From assembly GCA_002279065.1 (NCBI GenBank), contig NCKB01000004.1, positions 124,001 through 188,000 of the forward strand: DNA of 64,000 nt, given 5' to 3'. The notes beneath the pieces were generated by a model that was given only the letters and a program-made list of their open reading frames with translations, did not search any database and was not told the DNA's origin. The position numbers and the translations under genes were made by a program. The stretch comes from Lysobacterales bacterium 15-68-25. GTDB lineage: Bacteria; Pseudomonadota; Gammaproteobacteria; Xanthomonadales; Rhodanobacteraceae. Shown here piece by piece: positions 1-10,668 of the stretch. Position 1 is the first letter of the stretch; each line of letters begins with the position of its first letter.

Positions 1-1266
1 GGCACCCATCACGCTGGTGGGGTTGACCGCCTTGTCGGTAGAGATCAGCACGAAGCAGCCGACGCCATGCTCATGCGCCAGCTCGGCGACCTGGCGCGTG
101 GCGAGCACGTTGTTGCGGAATGCCGTGCGCAGCTGGCCCTGCAGCAGCGGAACGTGCTTGTAGGCTGCGGCGTGGAAGACCACCTGCGGCTTGTGGTCGA
201 CGAAGACCTGGGCCATGGCCACCCGATCGCCGCAGTCGGCCAGCACGCCATCCAGGATCAGCTCGGGAAAATCCGCGGCCAGTTCCTTGGTGACGCGATA
301 CAGGTTGTACTCGCTGTTGTCGACCACCGTCAGCGCCGATGCTCCCAGCCGCGCCACCTGGCGGCACAGCTCGGAACCGATCGAGCCACCACCGCCAGTC
401 ACCATCACGCGCTGGCCGGTCAGGTTCTCGCGGATGGCCGTCCAGTCGAGCTCGACTGCATCACGACCGAGCAGGTCCTCGATGGCGACCTCCTTGATCT
501 CGTTGAAATGGGCGCGTCCGGCAACGACGTCCTCCAGGCGCGGAACGGTCCGATAGGGCAGCCCGGTGGAGTCGCACAATTCGACGACCTTGCGCATCTG
601 CGCCGTGGTGGCGCCCGGCAAGGCGATCAACAGCATTTCCACGCCCGTCTCGCGTGCCACGTCGGGCAGGTCATCAAGCCTGCCAAGCACCGGGCAGCCG
701 CTGATCTTGGCACCGCGCAGGCTGCCCAGATCGTCGACGAACCCCACGACGCTGAAGCGGCTGTCCCGGCGCAGGTCACGCAGCAGCGCCTCGCCGGCCC
801 GGTCCGCGCCGACGATGAGTACGCGCTTGGCCGGCTTCGACTCGAACAGGTCGATGCGGCTGTCCTTCCAGAACCGATAGAGCAGCCGCGGAGCACCCAA
901 CAACGTGGCGAGAATCACCGGGTATAGCAGCAGGACCGAGCGGGGAACTCCGGCAAGCCGGTTGTACAGGAACAGCACCACGCCGATCACCAGGCTACCG
1001 GCCACGGCGGCGCGAAGAATGTTCCAGAGATCGGGCAGGCTGGCGAAACGCCACACGCCCTTGTAGAGACCGGTCCAGGCAAAGAGCAGGCCCTGAACGG
1101 CCAGTACCAGCGGAAACTCAAGGGCAAAAAAGCTGACCACTTCATCCGGCTTCATCGCATAACGGAGCGCCTTGGCGAGCCACCAGGCGATGGCGGCCAC
1201 GGCCAGGTCATGCACCACGACTGCCACTCGCGGATGAATCGCTGCGATGAATTTGCGAACCGACAT
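1..1266 (-). CDS. Nucleotide-sugar 4,6-dehydratase (PglF/WbpM-type), 3' end outside window
   Basis: Membrane-anchored nucleoside-diphosphate-sugar 4,6-dehydratase/epimerase of the polysaccharide biosynthesis (CapD/WbpM/PglF) family, which makes 4-keto-6-deoxy sugars for O-antigen, capsule or glycan. The frame is open from the ATG at 1266 to base 1, so 422 codons are visible and the C-terminus is missing. The N-terminal ~120 residues hold four hydrophobic stretches, followed by a first Rossmann-like segment (RVLIVGADRAGEA) and a second catalytic SDR segment with VTGGGGSIGSE. The last visible residues read STDKAVNPTSVMGA; Met stands where short FlaA1-type enzymes have the catalytic Tyr, as in the long WbpM/PglF subfamily. 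Its start overlaps the stop of the upstream glycosyltransferase by one base, so they are co-transcribed. The exact sugar substrate cannot be told. Confidence 0.9.
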   Translation of the reverse strand, partial: MSVRKFIAAIHPRVAVVVHDLAVAAIAWWLAKALRYAMKPDEVVSFFALEFPLVLAVQGLLFAWTGLYKGVWRFASLPDLWNILRAAVAGSLVIGVVLFLYNRLAGVPRSVLLLYPVILATLLGAPRLLYRFWKDSRIDLFESKPAKRVLIVGADRAGEALLRDLRRDSRFSVVGFVDDLGSLRGAKISGCPVLGRLDDLPDVARETGVEMLLIALPGATTAQMRKVVELCDSTGLPYRTVPRLEDVVAGRAHFNEIKEVAIEDLLGRDAVELDWTAIRENLTGQRVMVTGGGGSIGSELCRQVARLGASALTVVDNSEYNLYRVTKELAADFPELILDGVLADCGDRVAMAQVFVDHKPQVVFHAAAYKHVPLLQGQLRTAFRNNVLATRQVAELAHEHGVGCFVLISTDKAVNPTSVMGA

Positions 1267-2285
1267 CAGGACATCCGCTCCCTTGCACGCTGAAGGCAAG
1301 CCCGCTTCAGCGCTATCCAGACCACTACCGACACGCCGAACACGAGGGCGAACACGACCCATCCATTCTTTCCCATGCGCCAGGCCGCATAGGATGCCGG
1401 GGCACACACGATCAGGTTCCAGGCCGCATAACGCCCGGACACCATTCCATGGGTTCTCCCACCGCGAACCAACCACTGATACAGGTGCTCGCGATGCGCA
1501 CTGTACCAGCGCCGACCTCGCCAGACCCTGACCAGCAGCGTCATGCCGGCGTCGGTAAGAAAGGCGGAACAAACGGTCGCCGTTGGCCAGAAAGTTGCCG
1601 CATCGACCCGCCATAGCGCCGCACCGAGGGCGAACACCAGGAATCCCAGCGCCCCGCTGCCGACATCGCCCATGAAGATGCGCGCCGGCGGACGGTTGTA
1701 CACCCAGAAGCCTGCCGTGGCCGACCCGACCATCAGCGCGACAGCTGCCAGCGTCACCTCGTCCAACGCCAACGCCATGGCTGCCAGTCCCGCCATCACG
1801 AACACCGCCTGCTGCGCGAGCAGGCCATCGATCCCGTCCATGAAGTTGTGCAGGTTGATGCTGCCTATCCCGGCCAGCAACAGGAGCGGCAGCCACCAGC
1901 CCCCCTCACCGGAAGCCCACATGGCCAGGACCACCAGTCCCGTCCCGGCAGCCTGGGCGACCAGCCGTGGAGCCACCGGGAGCGGACGGTGATCGTCCCA
2001 CCAACCGGTCCAGGCCACCAGGAGCAGGCCAAGCCAGATGGCAGCAATCGTCAGGCGATACCCGTCGGGCGCGATGTCCATGGCAACGATGGGCAAACCG
2101 AGCAGCGTAGCAAGCACGATACCGATGCCCCCGCCACGCGGAGTTGGGATGGTATGGGAGCGACGCTGGCCGGGCTGGTCCAGCATGCCGCGGCGATGTG
2201 CATAGGCAATCGCCGCGCGCACCACCACCAGGGCGACGACAAAGGACAGCAGCGGTAGCGACAAGGCCAACCCTGGCGGGACCAT
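1266..2285 (-). CDS. MraY/WecA-family undecaprenyl-phosphate glycosyl-1-phosphate transferase
   Basis: Polytopic inner-membrane enzyme (339 aa) of glycosyltransferase family 4, which transfers a HexNAc-1-phosphate from a UDP-sugar onto undecaprenyl phosphate and so starts a surface glycan. The family motifs are visible: NLHNFMDGIDG on the cytoplasmic face (catalytic Asp region), MGDVGSGALGF, and HREHLYQ, the HIHH-type loop of WecA/WbpL proteins. About ten hydrophobic helices span the protein and the length is normal for the family. The ATG at 2285 lies 6 bases after the lapB stop, and its TGA shares a base with the ATG of the downstream dehydratase, as in the wbpL-wbpM pair of Pseudomonas. 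The partnership suggests a lipid-linked FucNAc- or QuiNAc-like sugar, but this is inference. Confidence 0.9.
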   Translation of the reverse strand: MVPPGLALSLPLLSFVVALVVVRAAIAYAHRRGMLDQPGQRRSHTIPTPRGGGIGIVLATLLGLPIVAMDIAPDGYRLTIAAIWLGLLLVAWTGWWDDHRPLPVAPRLVAQAAGTGLVVLAMWASGEGGWWLPLLLLAGIGSINLHNFMDGIDGLLAQQAVFVMAGLAAMALALDEVTLAAVALMVGSATAGFWVYNRPPARIFMGDVGSGALGFLVFALGAALWRVDAATFWPTATVCSAFLTDAGMTLLVRVWRGRRWYSAHREHLYQWLVRGGRTHGMVSGRYAAWNLIVCAPASYAAWRMGKNGWVVFALVFGVSVVVWIALKRACLQRARERMS

Positions 2286-2291
2286 TCCTGG

Positions 2292-3461
2292 CTACTCGTT
2301 CGCAACGCCATGGATGGGGCGGATCGTGCTCCAGCTCTTGCAACTGGGGCATTGCCAGTGGTGCGCCTTCGCTCCGAAACCGCAACGGCTGCAGCGATAC
2401 ATCGCCTGCCCCTCGAGCAGTTTCCGGGTCAGGTCGCGCAGGATCAGGAAGTTGTCCCGCGCCTCGCCCTGGATCTTGTCCATCGTCGCGTCGATCAGGG
2501 CCATCAGACCGCGCACCGAGGGGCGCTGGCGCAACTGCCCGGTGAGGAAATCCACCGCAACGCGTTCGCCATCACGCTGCTGGTAGAGCCTGGTCAACGC
2601 AAGCACCGGTGAGATGCCGTGGTAACGGGTCAGGATGTCCTGCAGGAACTGTTCGGCGCGCGCCATCTGCTGCGTGCAGGCATAACTGTGCAGCAAGGGA
2701 GGCAGGATCTCCGGCACGAAGGCAACATCCGCTGCCACAGCCGCCTCGTAGGCGGCGATGGCCTGATCGTGCTCGCCCTGTTCGGCATGCAGCCGCCCGG
2801 TGAGCATGAAGGCTCGAACGCAGTCGGGCTGGCATTCGAAAGCGCGCCGCAGGTAGTCAGCCGCTTCGGCTCGCGCCCCCGCCTGGCGCGAGCGTTCCGC
2901 CAGTTCGCAATAGAACTGCGCCACCATGGCCGACTCGTCCTCGCCGGTCATCGCCTCCAGGCGCCGCGCATGCTCGATCGCCTTGTGCCAGTCGCGCTCA
3001 TGCTGGTAGATCGCGATCAGGTGGCGCAAGGCGGACGGCGCATGCGCGTCCATCGCCACCAGGTCGCAGAACAACGTTTCGGCGCGGTCCAGCAGGCCGG
3101 CCCGCATGTAGTCCTCGCCCAGCTCGAGCAAGGCGACGGTCTTCATCGCATCGGACAATCCCTGGCGCGATACCAGATGCTGGTGCAGGCGGATGGCGCG
3201 GTCCACTTCGCCACGTCGGCGGAACAGGTTGCCCAACGCCAGGTGTGTTTCCACGGTATCCCGGTTGTACTCGGCCAGCTTCAGGAACACCTCGATCGCC
3301 TTGTCCTGCTCCTCGTTGAGCAGGTAATTGAGGCCGCGGAAATAGTCCGAGGAGAGTTCGCTGACCTTGGCGCCGGAGCGGCGAGCGCCGGCGCGACGCG
3401 CCGTCCACCACCCGCTCAAGAAAGCTACCGGCAGAAGCAGCAGCGCATACAGGGGATTCAT
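2292..3461 (-). CDS. lapB: Lipopolysaccharide assembly protein B
   Basis: 389 aa, the same length as E. coli LapB (YciM), an inner-membrane TPR protein that tunes LPS synthesis by presenting LpxC to FtsH. One N-terminal membrane anchor (MNPLYALLLLPVAFLSGWW) is followed by TPR repeats over roughly residues 65-340 and ends in a rubredoxin-like metal site with two CxxC pairs (CSRCGFG...CPSCKSW). The open frame continues 95 codons upstream of this start, but that stretch overlaps lapA; the chosen ATG at 3461 overlaps the lapA stop (ATGA) and matches the family N-terminus. It sits between lapA and a surface-glycan glycosyltransferase, in line with its LPS role. Confidence 0.95.
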   Translation of the reverse strand: MNPLYALLLLPVAFLSGWWTARRAGARRSGAKVSELSSDYFRGLNYLLNEEQDKAIEVFLKLAEYNRDTVETHLALGNLFRRRGEVDRAIRLHQHLVSRQGLSDAMKTVALLELGEDYMRAGLLDRAETLFCDLVAMDAHAPSALRHLIAIYQHERDWHKAIEHARRLEAMTGEDESAMVAQFYCELAERSRQAGARAEAADYLRRAFECQPDCVRAFMLTGRLHAEQGEHDQAIAAYEAAVAADVAFVPEILPPLLHSYACTQQMARAEQFLQDILTRYHGISPVLALTRLYQQRDGERVAVDFLTGQLRQRPSVRGLMALIDATMDKIQGEARDNFLILRDLTRKLLEGQAMYRCSRCGFGAKAHHWQCPSCKSWSTIRPIHGVANE

Positions 3462-3712
3462 GGAGCGCGGGACGCCTCGTCTGTCGCACGAGTCGGATGC
3501 GGCCGCCTGGAGCGACGTCCGAGTACCCCAAACCATGCCGTCAATCCGCCGAGCAGCCACCCAACGAGCACTGCCCCCAGCAGAGCTGCCCCCTTCGGCA
3601 GGGACAGGCTGGCAAACCCGAAGTCGTAGCGGACCAGGTCGGCGTTGAGCGCCCCCAGCATGACGCCGAAGGCAACGAAAACGATCACCACGAGCAGAAG
3701 GAGCAGGCGCAT
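3458..3712 (-). CDS. lapA: Lipopolysaccharide assembly protein A (DUF1049)
   Basis: 84 aa membrane protein with two hydrophobic helices (about residues 1-22 and 42-65) separated by a short loop containing NADLVRYDFGFASLSLP, the pattern of the LapA/DUF1049 family. LapA partners LapB in the inner membrane in LPS assembly control. Its stop overlaps the lapB ATG by four bases, so translation is likely coupled. Upstream lies the ihfB terminator at 3764-3804, so lapA-lapB should have their own promoter within 3713-3839, though I could not pick a convincing one. Confidence 0.9.
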   Translation of the reverse strand: MRLLLLLVVIVFVAFGVMLGALNADLVRYDFGFASLSLPKGAALLGAVLVGWLLGGLTAWFGVLGRRSRRPHPTRATDEASRAP

Positions 3713-3763
3713 CCAGTGACTTTACCTGATCCCCCGGAGCCGGCACAGATCACCGCCGACCTG

Positions 3764-3804
3764 AAAAAACAAAAGGCAGGATCGACCTCACGGTCGCCTG
3801 CCTT
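3764..3804 (-). terminator. Rho-independent terminator of ihfB
   Basis: Read on the minus strand, an 8-bp outer stem (3797-3804 with 3773-3780) and a 5-bp inner stem (3792-3796 with 3783-3787) close a 4-base loop, with a two-base bulge between. A T-rich tail (TTTTGTTTTTT) follows at 3774-3764. It lies 36 bases downstream of the ihfB stop and separates rpsA-ihfB from lapAB. Confidence 0.9.
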
Positions 3805-3839
3805 CATCAACTGGCCTGGAAGGGCCGGGCGAATGGGTG

Positions 3840-4139
3840 TCAGTCCTCGACCGACTCCGTCGCCAGGTTCACGCGCTCGCGAAGTTCCTTGCCGGGCTTG
3901 AAATGCGGCACATGCTTGCCGGGAAGCGCGACCGCCTCGCCGGTCTTGGGGTTGCGCCCCATGCGCGGCGGACGGTAGTGCAAGGCAAAGCTGCCGAACC
4001 CGCGGACCTCGATGCGCTCGCCGTTGGCCAGAGCGTGACTCATCTGCTCGATGACGCTCTTGACGGCCAGCTCGACATCACCGAACGCAAGATGCTGCTG
4101 GCGCTTGGCCAGCGCCTCGATCAACTCGGATTTGGTCAT
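3840..4139 (-). CDS. ihfB: Integration host factor subunit beta
   Basis: 99 aa HU/IHF-family DNA-bending protein that pairs with IhfA to bend DNA at specific sites in promoters, recombination and replication. The N-terminus [23 protein letters not shown] and the beta-arm motif RNPKTGE, whose Pro intercalates into DNA, mark it as IhfB rather than HU. It follows rpsA by 78 bases, the same rpsA-ihfB order as in E. coli, and ends in a strong terminator. A 9-bp GC hairpin lies in the rpsA-ihfB gap. Confidence 0.97.
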   Translation of the reverse strand: MTKSELIEALAKRQQHLAFGDVELAVKSVIEQMSHALANGERIEVRGFGSFALHYRPPRMGRNPKTGEAVALPGKHVPHFKPGKELRERVNLATESVED

Positions 4140-4167
4140 GGGTCCCCAATGTCCGTGACGTGAAACT

Positions 4168-4193
4168 GCGGGGCGGCGGCATCGCCGCCCCGC
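4168..4193 (-). other. GC-rich hairpin between rpsA and ihfB
   Basis: Perfect 9-bp stem (4168-4176 with 4185-4193) and an 8-base loop in the rpsA-ihfB gap. No T-tract follows on either strand, so it is more likely a 3'-end stabiliser or processing signal than a terminator. Confidence 0.5.
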
Positions 4194-4217
4194 ACCCTGC
4201 TATGGCTCGTACAGGGC

Positions 4218-5891
4218 TTACTCGGCCTTGTTGAGCTGCTCCTGGAGCAGCGCGCCGAGCTTGGTCGTGCCGCTGCTGGCCGAACCGTAGTCCGCCATCA
4301 GCTCCTGCACGTCGTCTTCGTCCTTGGCGCGGATCGACAGCGCGAGCTGACGACCCTTGCGGTCCATGCCGGTGAACTTCGCTTCGACCTTGTCGCCCAC
4401 CTTCAGATGCTGCGTGGCATCGTCGATGCGCTCCTTGGCGATGTCGTTGGCACGGATGTAGCCCTCGACGCCGTCACCCAGGTCGACCACCGCACCCTTG
4501 GCATCCACTTCCTTCACCGTACCGGTGACGACGCTGCCGCGCGGGTTGTTGGCCATGAACTGACCGAACGGATCCTGCTCCATCTGCTTGATGCCGAGGG
4601 AGATGCGCTCGCGCTCCGGGTCGACGGCCAGAACCACGGCCTCGATCTCGTCGCCCTTCTTGAAGTTGCGCACCAGATCCTCGCCCGACGCCTGCCAGGA
4701 GATGTCCGACAGGTGGACCAGGCCATCGATGCCGCCGTCCAGGCCGATGAAGATGCCGAAGTCGGTGATCGACTTGATCTGGCCGGAGACCTTGTCGCCC
4801 TTCTTGTGCATGGCGGCGAAGGCTTCCCACGGGTTCGAGCGGGTCTGCTTGATGCCCAGCGAGATGCGGCGGCGCTCTTCATCCACGTCCAGCACCATGA
4901 CCTCGGTCTCGTCGCCGACCTGCACCACCTTGGCCGGGTTGACGTTCTTGTTGGTCCAGTCCATCTCGGACACGTGCACCAGACCCTCGACGCCCGGCTC
5001 GATCTCGACGAAGCAGCCGTAGTCGGTGACGTTGGAGACCTTGCCGAACAGGCGCGAACCGACCGGGTAACGACGCGAGATGTTGACCCACGGATCGTCG
5101 CCCAGCTGCTTCAGGCCCAGCGAGACGCGGTTGCGCTCGCGGTCGTACTTCAGCACGCGCACTTCCAGCTCGTCGCCGACGTTGACGACTTCGGACGGGT
5201 GACGCACGCGCTTCCACGCCATGTCGGTGATGTGCAGCAGACCGTCGATGCCGCCCAGGTCCACGAACGCGCCGTAGTCGGTGAGGTTCTTGACCGTGCC
5301 CTTGACCACCGCACCCTCGGTCAGGCGCTCCAGCAGCTTCTCGCGCTCCTCGGAGAACTCGGTCTCGACGACGGCGCGGCGGCTGACGACCACGTTGTTG
5401 CGCTTGCGGTCCAGCTTGATGATCTTGAACTCGAGTTCCTTGCCCTCGAGGTACACCGGGTCACGGACCGGGCGCACGTCGACCAGGGAGCCCGGCAGGA
5501 ACGCGCGGACATCCTTGATGTCGACCGTGAAGCCGCCCTTGACCTTGCCGGAGATCATGCCGGTGATGGTCTCTTCCTTGTCGAAAGCCGTCTCGAGGTC
5601 GTCCCACACCATCGAGCGCTTGGCCTTCTCGCGGGAGAGCTTGGTCTCGCCGAAGCCGTCTTCCAGGGCGTCCAGGGCGACCTTGACCTCGTCACCCACC
5701 TGCACTTCCAACTCGCCCTTCTCGTCCTTGAACTGCTCGATCGGGACGATGCCTTCGCTCTTCAGGCCCGCGTTGATCACGACGACGTCGTTGCGGATCT
5801 CCACCACGATGCCCGTGACGATGGCGCCCGGCTTGAGCTTGGCGATGGCCTGCTGGCTCTGTTCAAACAGCTCGGCAAAACTTTCAGTCAT
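4218..5891 (-). CDS. rpsA: 30S ribosomal protein S1
   Basis: 557 aa, the normal length of six-domain gammaproteobacterial S1, which binds mRNA and helps unfold and load it on the small subunit. Six S1/OB-fold repeats are visible; repeats 3-6 carry clear cores such as [35 protein letters not shown] and [18 protein letters not shown]. It lies between cmk and ihfB, the classic cmk-rpsA-ihfB order. The 165-base leader (5892-6056) contains a GC hairpin followed by TTTT (6007-6031) just behind cmk. S1 represses its own leader in E. coli; whether that holds here is unknown. Confidence 0.98.
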   Translation of the reverse strand: MTESFAELFEQSQQAIAKLKPGAIVTGIVVEIRNDVVVINAGLKSEGIVPIEQFKDEKGELEVQVGDEVKVALDALEDGFGETKLSREKAKRSMVWDDLETAFDKEETITGMISGKVKGGFTVDIKDVRAFLPGSLVDVRPVRDPVYLEGKELEFKIIKLDRKRNNVVVSRRAVVETEFSEEREKLLERLTEGAVVKGTVKNLTDYGAFVDLGGIDGLLHITDMAWKRVRHPSEVVNVGDELEVRVLKYDRERNRVSLGLKQLGDDPWVNISRRYPVGSRLFGKVSNVTDYGCFVEIEPGVEGLVHVSEMDWTNKNVNPAKVVQVGDETEVMVLDVDEERRRISLGIKQTRSNPWEAFAAMHKKGDKVSGQIKSITDFGIFIGLDGGIDGLVHLSDISWQASGEDLVRNFKKGDEIEAVVLAVDPERERISLGIKQMEQDPFGQFMANNPRGSVVTGTVKEVDAKGAVVDLGDGVEGYIRANDIAKERIDDATQHLKVGDKVEAKFTGMDRKGRQLALSIRAKDEDDVQELMADYGSASSGTTKLGALLQEQLNKAE

Positions 5892-6006
5892 GTTGATTCC
5901 AGAAATGAGAAAAGGCCGTAGCCCCTGCGCGCCGTCGGATGTAATGCGCAGGAACGGATCGGCCCACCGGTTGTGGGTGATCGGGGTCGCCCCTCTTCAC
6001 CGTTGA

Positions 6007-6031
6007 CCAAAACCCCATGCCGCGGCAGGGG
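6007..6031 (-). terminator. Imperfect hairpin with short T-run behind cmk
   Basis: On the minus strand a CCCC/GGGG stem, one bulged base and an inner TGC/GCA pair are followed by TTTTGG. It sits 26 bases past the cmk stop and upstream of rpsA, so it could be a weak terminator or part of the rpsA leader fold. Confidence 0.4.
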
Positions 6032-6056
6032 CGCTTGATGCCGTCTTGCAGTCCCG

Positions 6057-6737
6057 TCAGGACTGCACCACGGCGAGTACTTTCGCGACGACCTCGTCGA
6101 TGGGCATGCCGGTGGTATCCACCAGAACCGCGTCGGCGGCGGGCTTGAGGGGTGCGACGGCCCGGGATGCATCGCGAGCGTCGCGCGCCTCGATTTCGCG
6201 CTGAAGGCCGCTGAGTGTAACGCTCAGACCCTTTTCCTTCAACTGCTTATAGCGTCTTTTCGCCCGCTCGGCGGCACTGGCGGTGAGGAATACCTTGTGG
6301 GCCGCATCCGGAAAGATCACGGTGCCCATGTCGCGTCCGTCGGCGACCAGTCCCGGCGCCCTGCGGAATCCCAGCTGCATGTCGACAAGTGATTGACGCA
6401 CCGAAGGAATCGAGGCAATCGCCGACGCCGCCGCACCCGCGGTCTCGGTCCGCAGTTCGTCAGTGGCATCGTGGCCATTCACCAGCACGCGGGTGTCGTG
6501 GCCGTCCGTCGAGGGCTGGAAGCGGATTTTCGTGGACTGGGCACAACGGGTGACCGCCTCGACATCGGACAGATCCAGTCCTGCCGCTCCGGCGGCATAC
6601 CCGACGGCCCGGTAAAGCGCTCCCGAGTCCAGCAGGCGCCAACCGAGCCGCTCGGCGACCAACCTGCTGACCGTTCCCTTGCCCGATCCTGACGGCCCGT
6701 CAATGGTGAGCACAGGCACGACGGCAGGACGGATCAT
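6057..6737 (-). CDS. cmk: Cytidylate kinase
   Basis: 226 aa P-loop kinase that phosphorylates CMP and dCMP with ATP to feed CTP/dCTP synthesis. The nucleotide-binding loop [12 protein letters not shown] is near residue 15, followed by the CMP-binding region ([12 protein letters not shown]) and the catalytic/lid segment with [12 protein letters not shown] and AAERAKRR. The start ATG at 6737 matches the family N-terminus. It precedes rpsA and ihfB as in other gammaproteobacteria. Confidence 0.97.
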   Translation of the reverse strand: MIRPAVVPVLTIDGPSGSGKGTVSRLVAERLGWRLLDSGALYRAVGYAAGAAGLDLSDVEAVTRCAQSTKIRFQPSTDGHDTRVLVNGHDATDELRTETAGAAASAIASIPSVRQSLVDMQLGFRRAPGLVADGRDMGTVIFPDAAHKVFLTASAAERAKRRYKQLKEKGLSVTLSGLQREIEARDARDASRAVAPLKPAADAVLVDTTGMPIDEVVAKVLAVVQS

Positions 6738-6844
6738 GGGCGATTTCCTCGGGCAAAGGCCGCCATGTTAACGCGTTGACCCCCACCCGGGTGCGTGCTA
6801 TCAACCCGCCCACTGCCCGCTCCGGGCAAGGGGGCAAGCATCTC

Positions 6845-7102
6845 ATGAGCGATCTCCGGCACGCCTTCGAGCGTGCGGCCGAGGACGTGAAGCGGCTAAG
6901 CACGCGGCCGGACAACGACACCCTGCTCAAGCTCTATGCCCTGTTCAAGCAGGGTTCCGAAGGCGATGTCCAGGGAGAGCAACCCGGCTTTTTCGATTTT
7001 GTCGGCACGGCCAAGTACGAGGCATGGGCCAAGCTGCGCGGCACCTCGCGTGACGAGGCAATGCAGCGCTATGTCGCCTTGGTCGAGCAGTTGCTCGCCT
7101 GA
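6845..7102 (+). CDS. Acyl-CoA-binding protein
   Basis: 85 aa, the usual size of soluble ACBP, a four-helix cytosolic carrier of medium- and long-chain acyl-CoA. The signature is clear: LKLYALFKQGSEGDV with the acyl-CoA-binding Tyr and Lys, PGFFDFVGTAKYEAWAKL, and a closing helix SRDEAMQRYVALVEQL. The frame opens at 6776 but the ATG at 6845, preceded by an AAGGGGG run, gives the family N-terminus. It precedes a 2,4-dienoyl-CoA reductase gene by 75 bases, which fits a role in fatty-acid turnover. Confidence 0.92.
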   Translation: MSDLRHAFERAAEDVKRLSTRPDNDTLLKLYALFKQGSEGDVQGEQPGFFDFVGTAKYEAWAKLRGTSRDEAMQRYVALVEQLLA

Positions 7103-9196
<2,094 letters not shown>

Positions 9197-9253
9197 GGAC
9201 ACGGCCCGGATAGCCGCCTGCCGTGCAGGCGGCCGGGTGAACGAAAAAAGAAA

Positions 9254-9335
9254 CGCCCCGCAGAACGACGCATCGACGGGCGGCTCAGGGGGGGGGGGAT
9301 GCCGGCGGTCGAGGGGAAAGCGTCGTTGCGGGGCG
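9254..9335. repeat. Long inverted repeat spanning an 11-G tract
   Basis: The arms 9254-9271 and 9320-9335 are complementary over 16 pairs apart from unpaired bases in the left arm. The 48-base loop contains a run of 11 consecutive G (9288-9298). On the minus strand the left arm is followed by a T-rich tract (complement of 9243-9253), so it could end antisense transcripts. It lies between fadH and the LysR gene. Confidence 0.6.
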
Positions 9336-9423
9336 GGGCCGCGCCACCCGGGGGAGGGGAAAGGTGGCGGACGAGCGGAATCTTAGGCTCGCCCGGGAAA
9401 CAGCGCCAATATATATTTGACGC

Positions 9424-9435
9424 CCGATTAATCGG
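9424..9435. promoter_or_regulatory. 12-bp perfect palindrome upstream of LysR gene
   Basis: CCGATTAATCGG is a perfect palindrome ending 10 bases before the LysR-gene ATG and containing the ATTAAT core. Its place suggests an operator, perhaps for autoregulation, but no binding data exist. Confidence 0.45.
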
Positions 9436-9445
9436 ATTTCCCTAT

Positions 9446-10357
9446 ATGTTCGATTTCCGCCAGCTGCGCTATTTCGTGGCTGTCTGCGAGGAGCTCAGCT
9501 TCACCCGCGCCGCGCGACGACTGCATCTGTCGCAACCGCCACTGTCCCAGCAGATCCAGGCGCTGGAGCAGGACCTGGGCGTACGGCTGCTGGAGCGAAC
9601 CAAGCGGTCCGTATCCGTTACCGGCCCCGGACGCATTTTCCTCGACCATGCCCGCCAGATCCTGGCCAAGGCCGACGAGGCGCGCACCCAGGTGGTGGCT
9701 GCCGCGGCCGGCCACAGCGGCCAGCTTCAGCTGGCCTACACCGTATCGGTATCGTTCCACCCCGCCCTGCCGCGGATCCTGCTGCGCTATGGGCAACTGG
9801 CGCCGAATGTGCGGGTCGAGCTCAGCGAGCTCTACACCGAACCGCAATTCGAGGCGCTGTTGGACGGCCGGATCGACGTCGGCTTCGTCCGCGACGAACC
9901 TCGTCGCGCGATCGACGCCAGGGCCCTGCGCATGACCGTGCTGGACCGCGAACCGCTGCTGCTCGCCCTGCCGGCGGGCCATCCCCTGTCGGGACGCAGC
10001 AGCCTGCGGCTGGACGAGGTGGCACAGGAACCCTTCGTCGCGCAGCCACGCGAGGTGGCCGTGACGCTGTACGACCGGCTGCACCAGCTCGCGCAGAAGG
10101 CCGGATTCCAGCCCCGGATCCAGCGCCACGTGCAGCAGGTGAACGGCATGCTGGCGATGGTTGCCGCCGGCCTCGGCCTCGCGCTGGTACCGGCGACGAT
10201 GCGCACCGTCCGGCTGGCCGGGCTGGCGTATGTCCCGGTCGAGGACCCCGACGCCTACATGCTCCTGGCCGTCGCCAGCCGGGCCAACGACACCTCGCCG
10301 GCGCTGGCCCAGTTCCTGGCCGTGGTCGCCGAAACGGCGACTGTCGGCAGCTTGTGA
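9446..10357 (+). CDS. LysR-family transcriptional regulator
   Basis: 303 aa LysR-type regulator: an N-terminal winged helix-turn-helix (FRQLRYFVAVCEELSFTRAA, then LHLSQPPLSQQIQALE) and a C-terminal periplasmic-binding-protein-like effector domain (about residues 90-295). The open frame extends upstream to 9299 but the ATG at 9446 gives the invariant LysR start. There is no obvious Shine-Dalgarno; a 12-bp palindrome sits just upstream. It follows fadH in the same direction, so fatty-acid or aromatic metabolism is possible. CatR/BenM-like LysR proteins look similar, but the target is unknown. Confidence 0.92.
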   Translation: MFDFRQLRYFVAVCEELSFTRAARRLHLSQPPLSQQIQALEQDLGVRLLERTKRSVSVTGPGRIFLDHARQILAKADEARTQVVAAAAGHSGQLQLAYTVSVSFHPALPRILLRYGQLAPNVRVELSELYTEPQFEALLDGRIDVGFVRDEPRRAIDARALRMTVLDREPLLLALPAGHPLSGRSSLRLDEVAQEPFVAQPREVAVTLYDRLHQLAQKAGFQPRIQRHVQQVNGMLAMVAAGLGLALVPATMRTVRLAGLAYVPVEDPDAYMLLAVASRANDTSPALAQFLAVVAETATVGSL

Positions 10358-10380
10358 TGGCCAGGAAAGCACGCTACAAT
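10352..10380 (+). promoter_or_regulatory. Sigma-70-type promoter of rpmJ
   Basis: TTGTGA (10352-10357), 17-base spacer, TACAAT (10375-10380). The -35 box overlaps the stop of the LysR gene; the expected start is about 30 bases upstream of the rpmJ GTG. Confidence 0.65.
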
Positions 10381-10418
10381 CGCGGACTTGAATTTTTCTT
10401 TGGTTCCAGGAGCTGGCC

Positions 10419-10544
10419 GTGAAGGTGCTTTCCTCTTTGAAGTCCGCCAAGCAGCGGCACCGTGACTGCAAGGTTGTGCGCCGTCGCGGCAAGGTGTTCG
10501 TGATCTGCAAGAGCAACCCGCGTTTCAAGGCCCGTCAGCGCTGA
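10419..10544 (+). CDS. rpmJ: 50S ribosomal protein L36, zinc-free (YkgO-like) type
   Basis: 41 aa ribosomal protein beginning at a GTG preceded by CCAGGAGCT. The translation ([17 protein letters not shown]..., ...[14 protein letters not shown]) matches the L36 form whose zinc ligands are incomplete: relative to the CxxC...C...H type, the first Cys is His14 and the last His is Phe36, leaving Cys17 and Cys30. This is the YkgO-like form used as a zinc-sparing paralogue in E. coli. It stands alone, away from the ribosomal protein operons, with its own promoter and terminator. Confidence 0.93.
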   Translation: MKVLSSLKSAKQRHRDCKVVRRRGKVFVICKSNPRFKARQR

Positions 10545-10564
10545 TTCCCGCGCGACGAGCTGCG

Positions 10565-10592
10565 AAAAAGGCCGCGAAAGCGGCCTTTTTTT
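10565..10592 (+). terminator. Rho-independent terminator after rpmJ
   Basis: AAAAAGGCCGC, GAAA tetraloop, GCGGCC and a run of T form a textbook intrinsic terminator 20 bases past the rpmJ stop. It is A/T-flanked on both sides and may also stop transcription arriving from greA on the other strand. Confidence 0.92.
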
Positions 10593-10668
10593 GTGCCCGG
10601 CTTCGGGACCGGGCCGCTTCGCGAGCCGCCGGTGCCTCTCCCGCGGGATGGGCACCGGCAGATCCGGA

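Noticed and set aside
3462-3746. N-terminal extension of lapB by 95 codons
   Set aside because: The extension covers lapA in another frame and resembles no LapB; the inner ATG overlaps the lapA stop and gives the exact family length.
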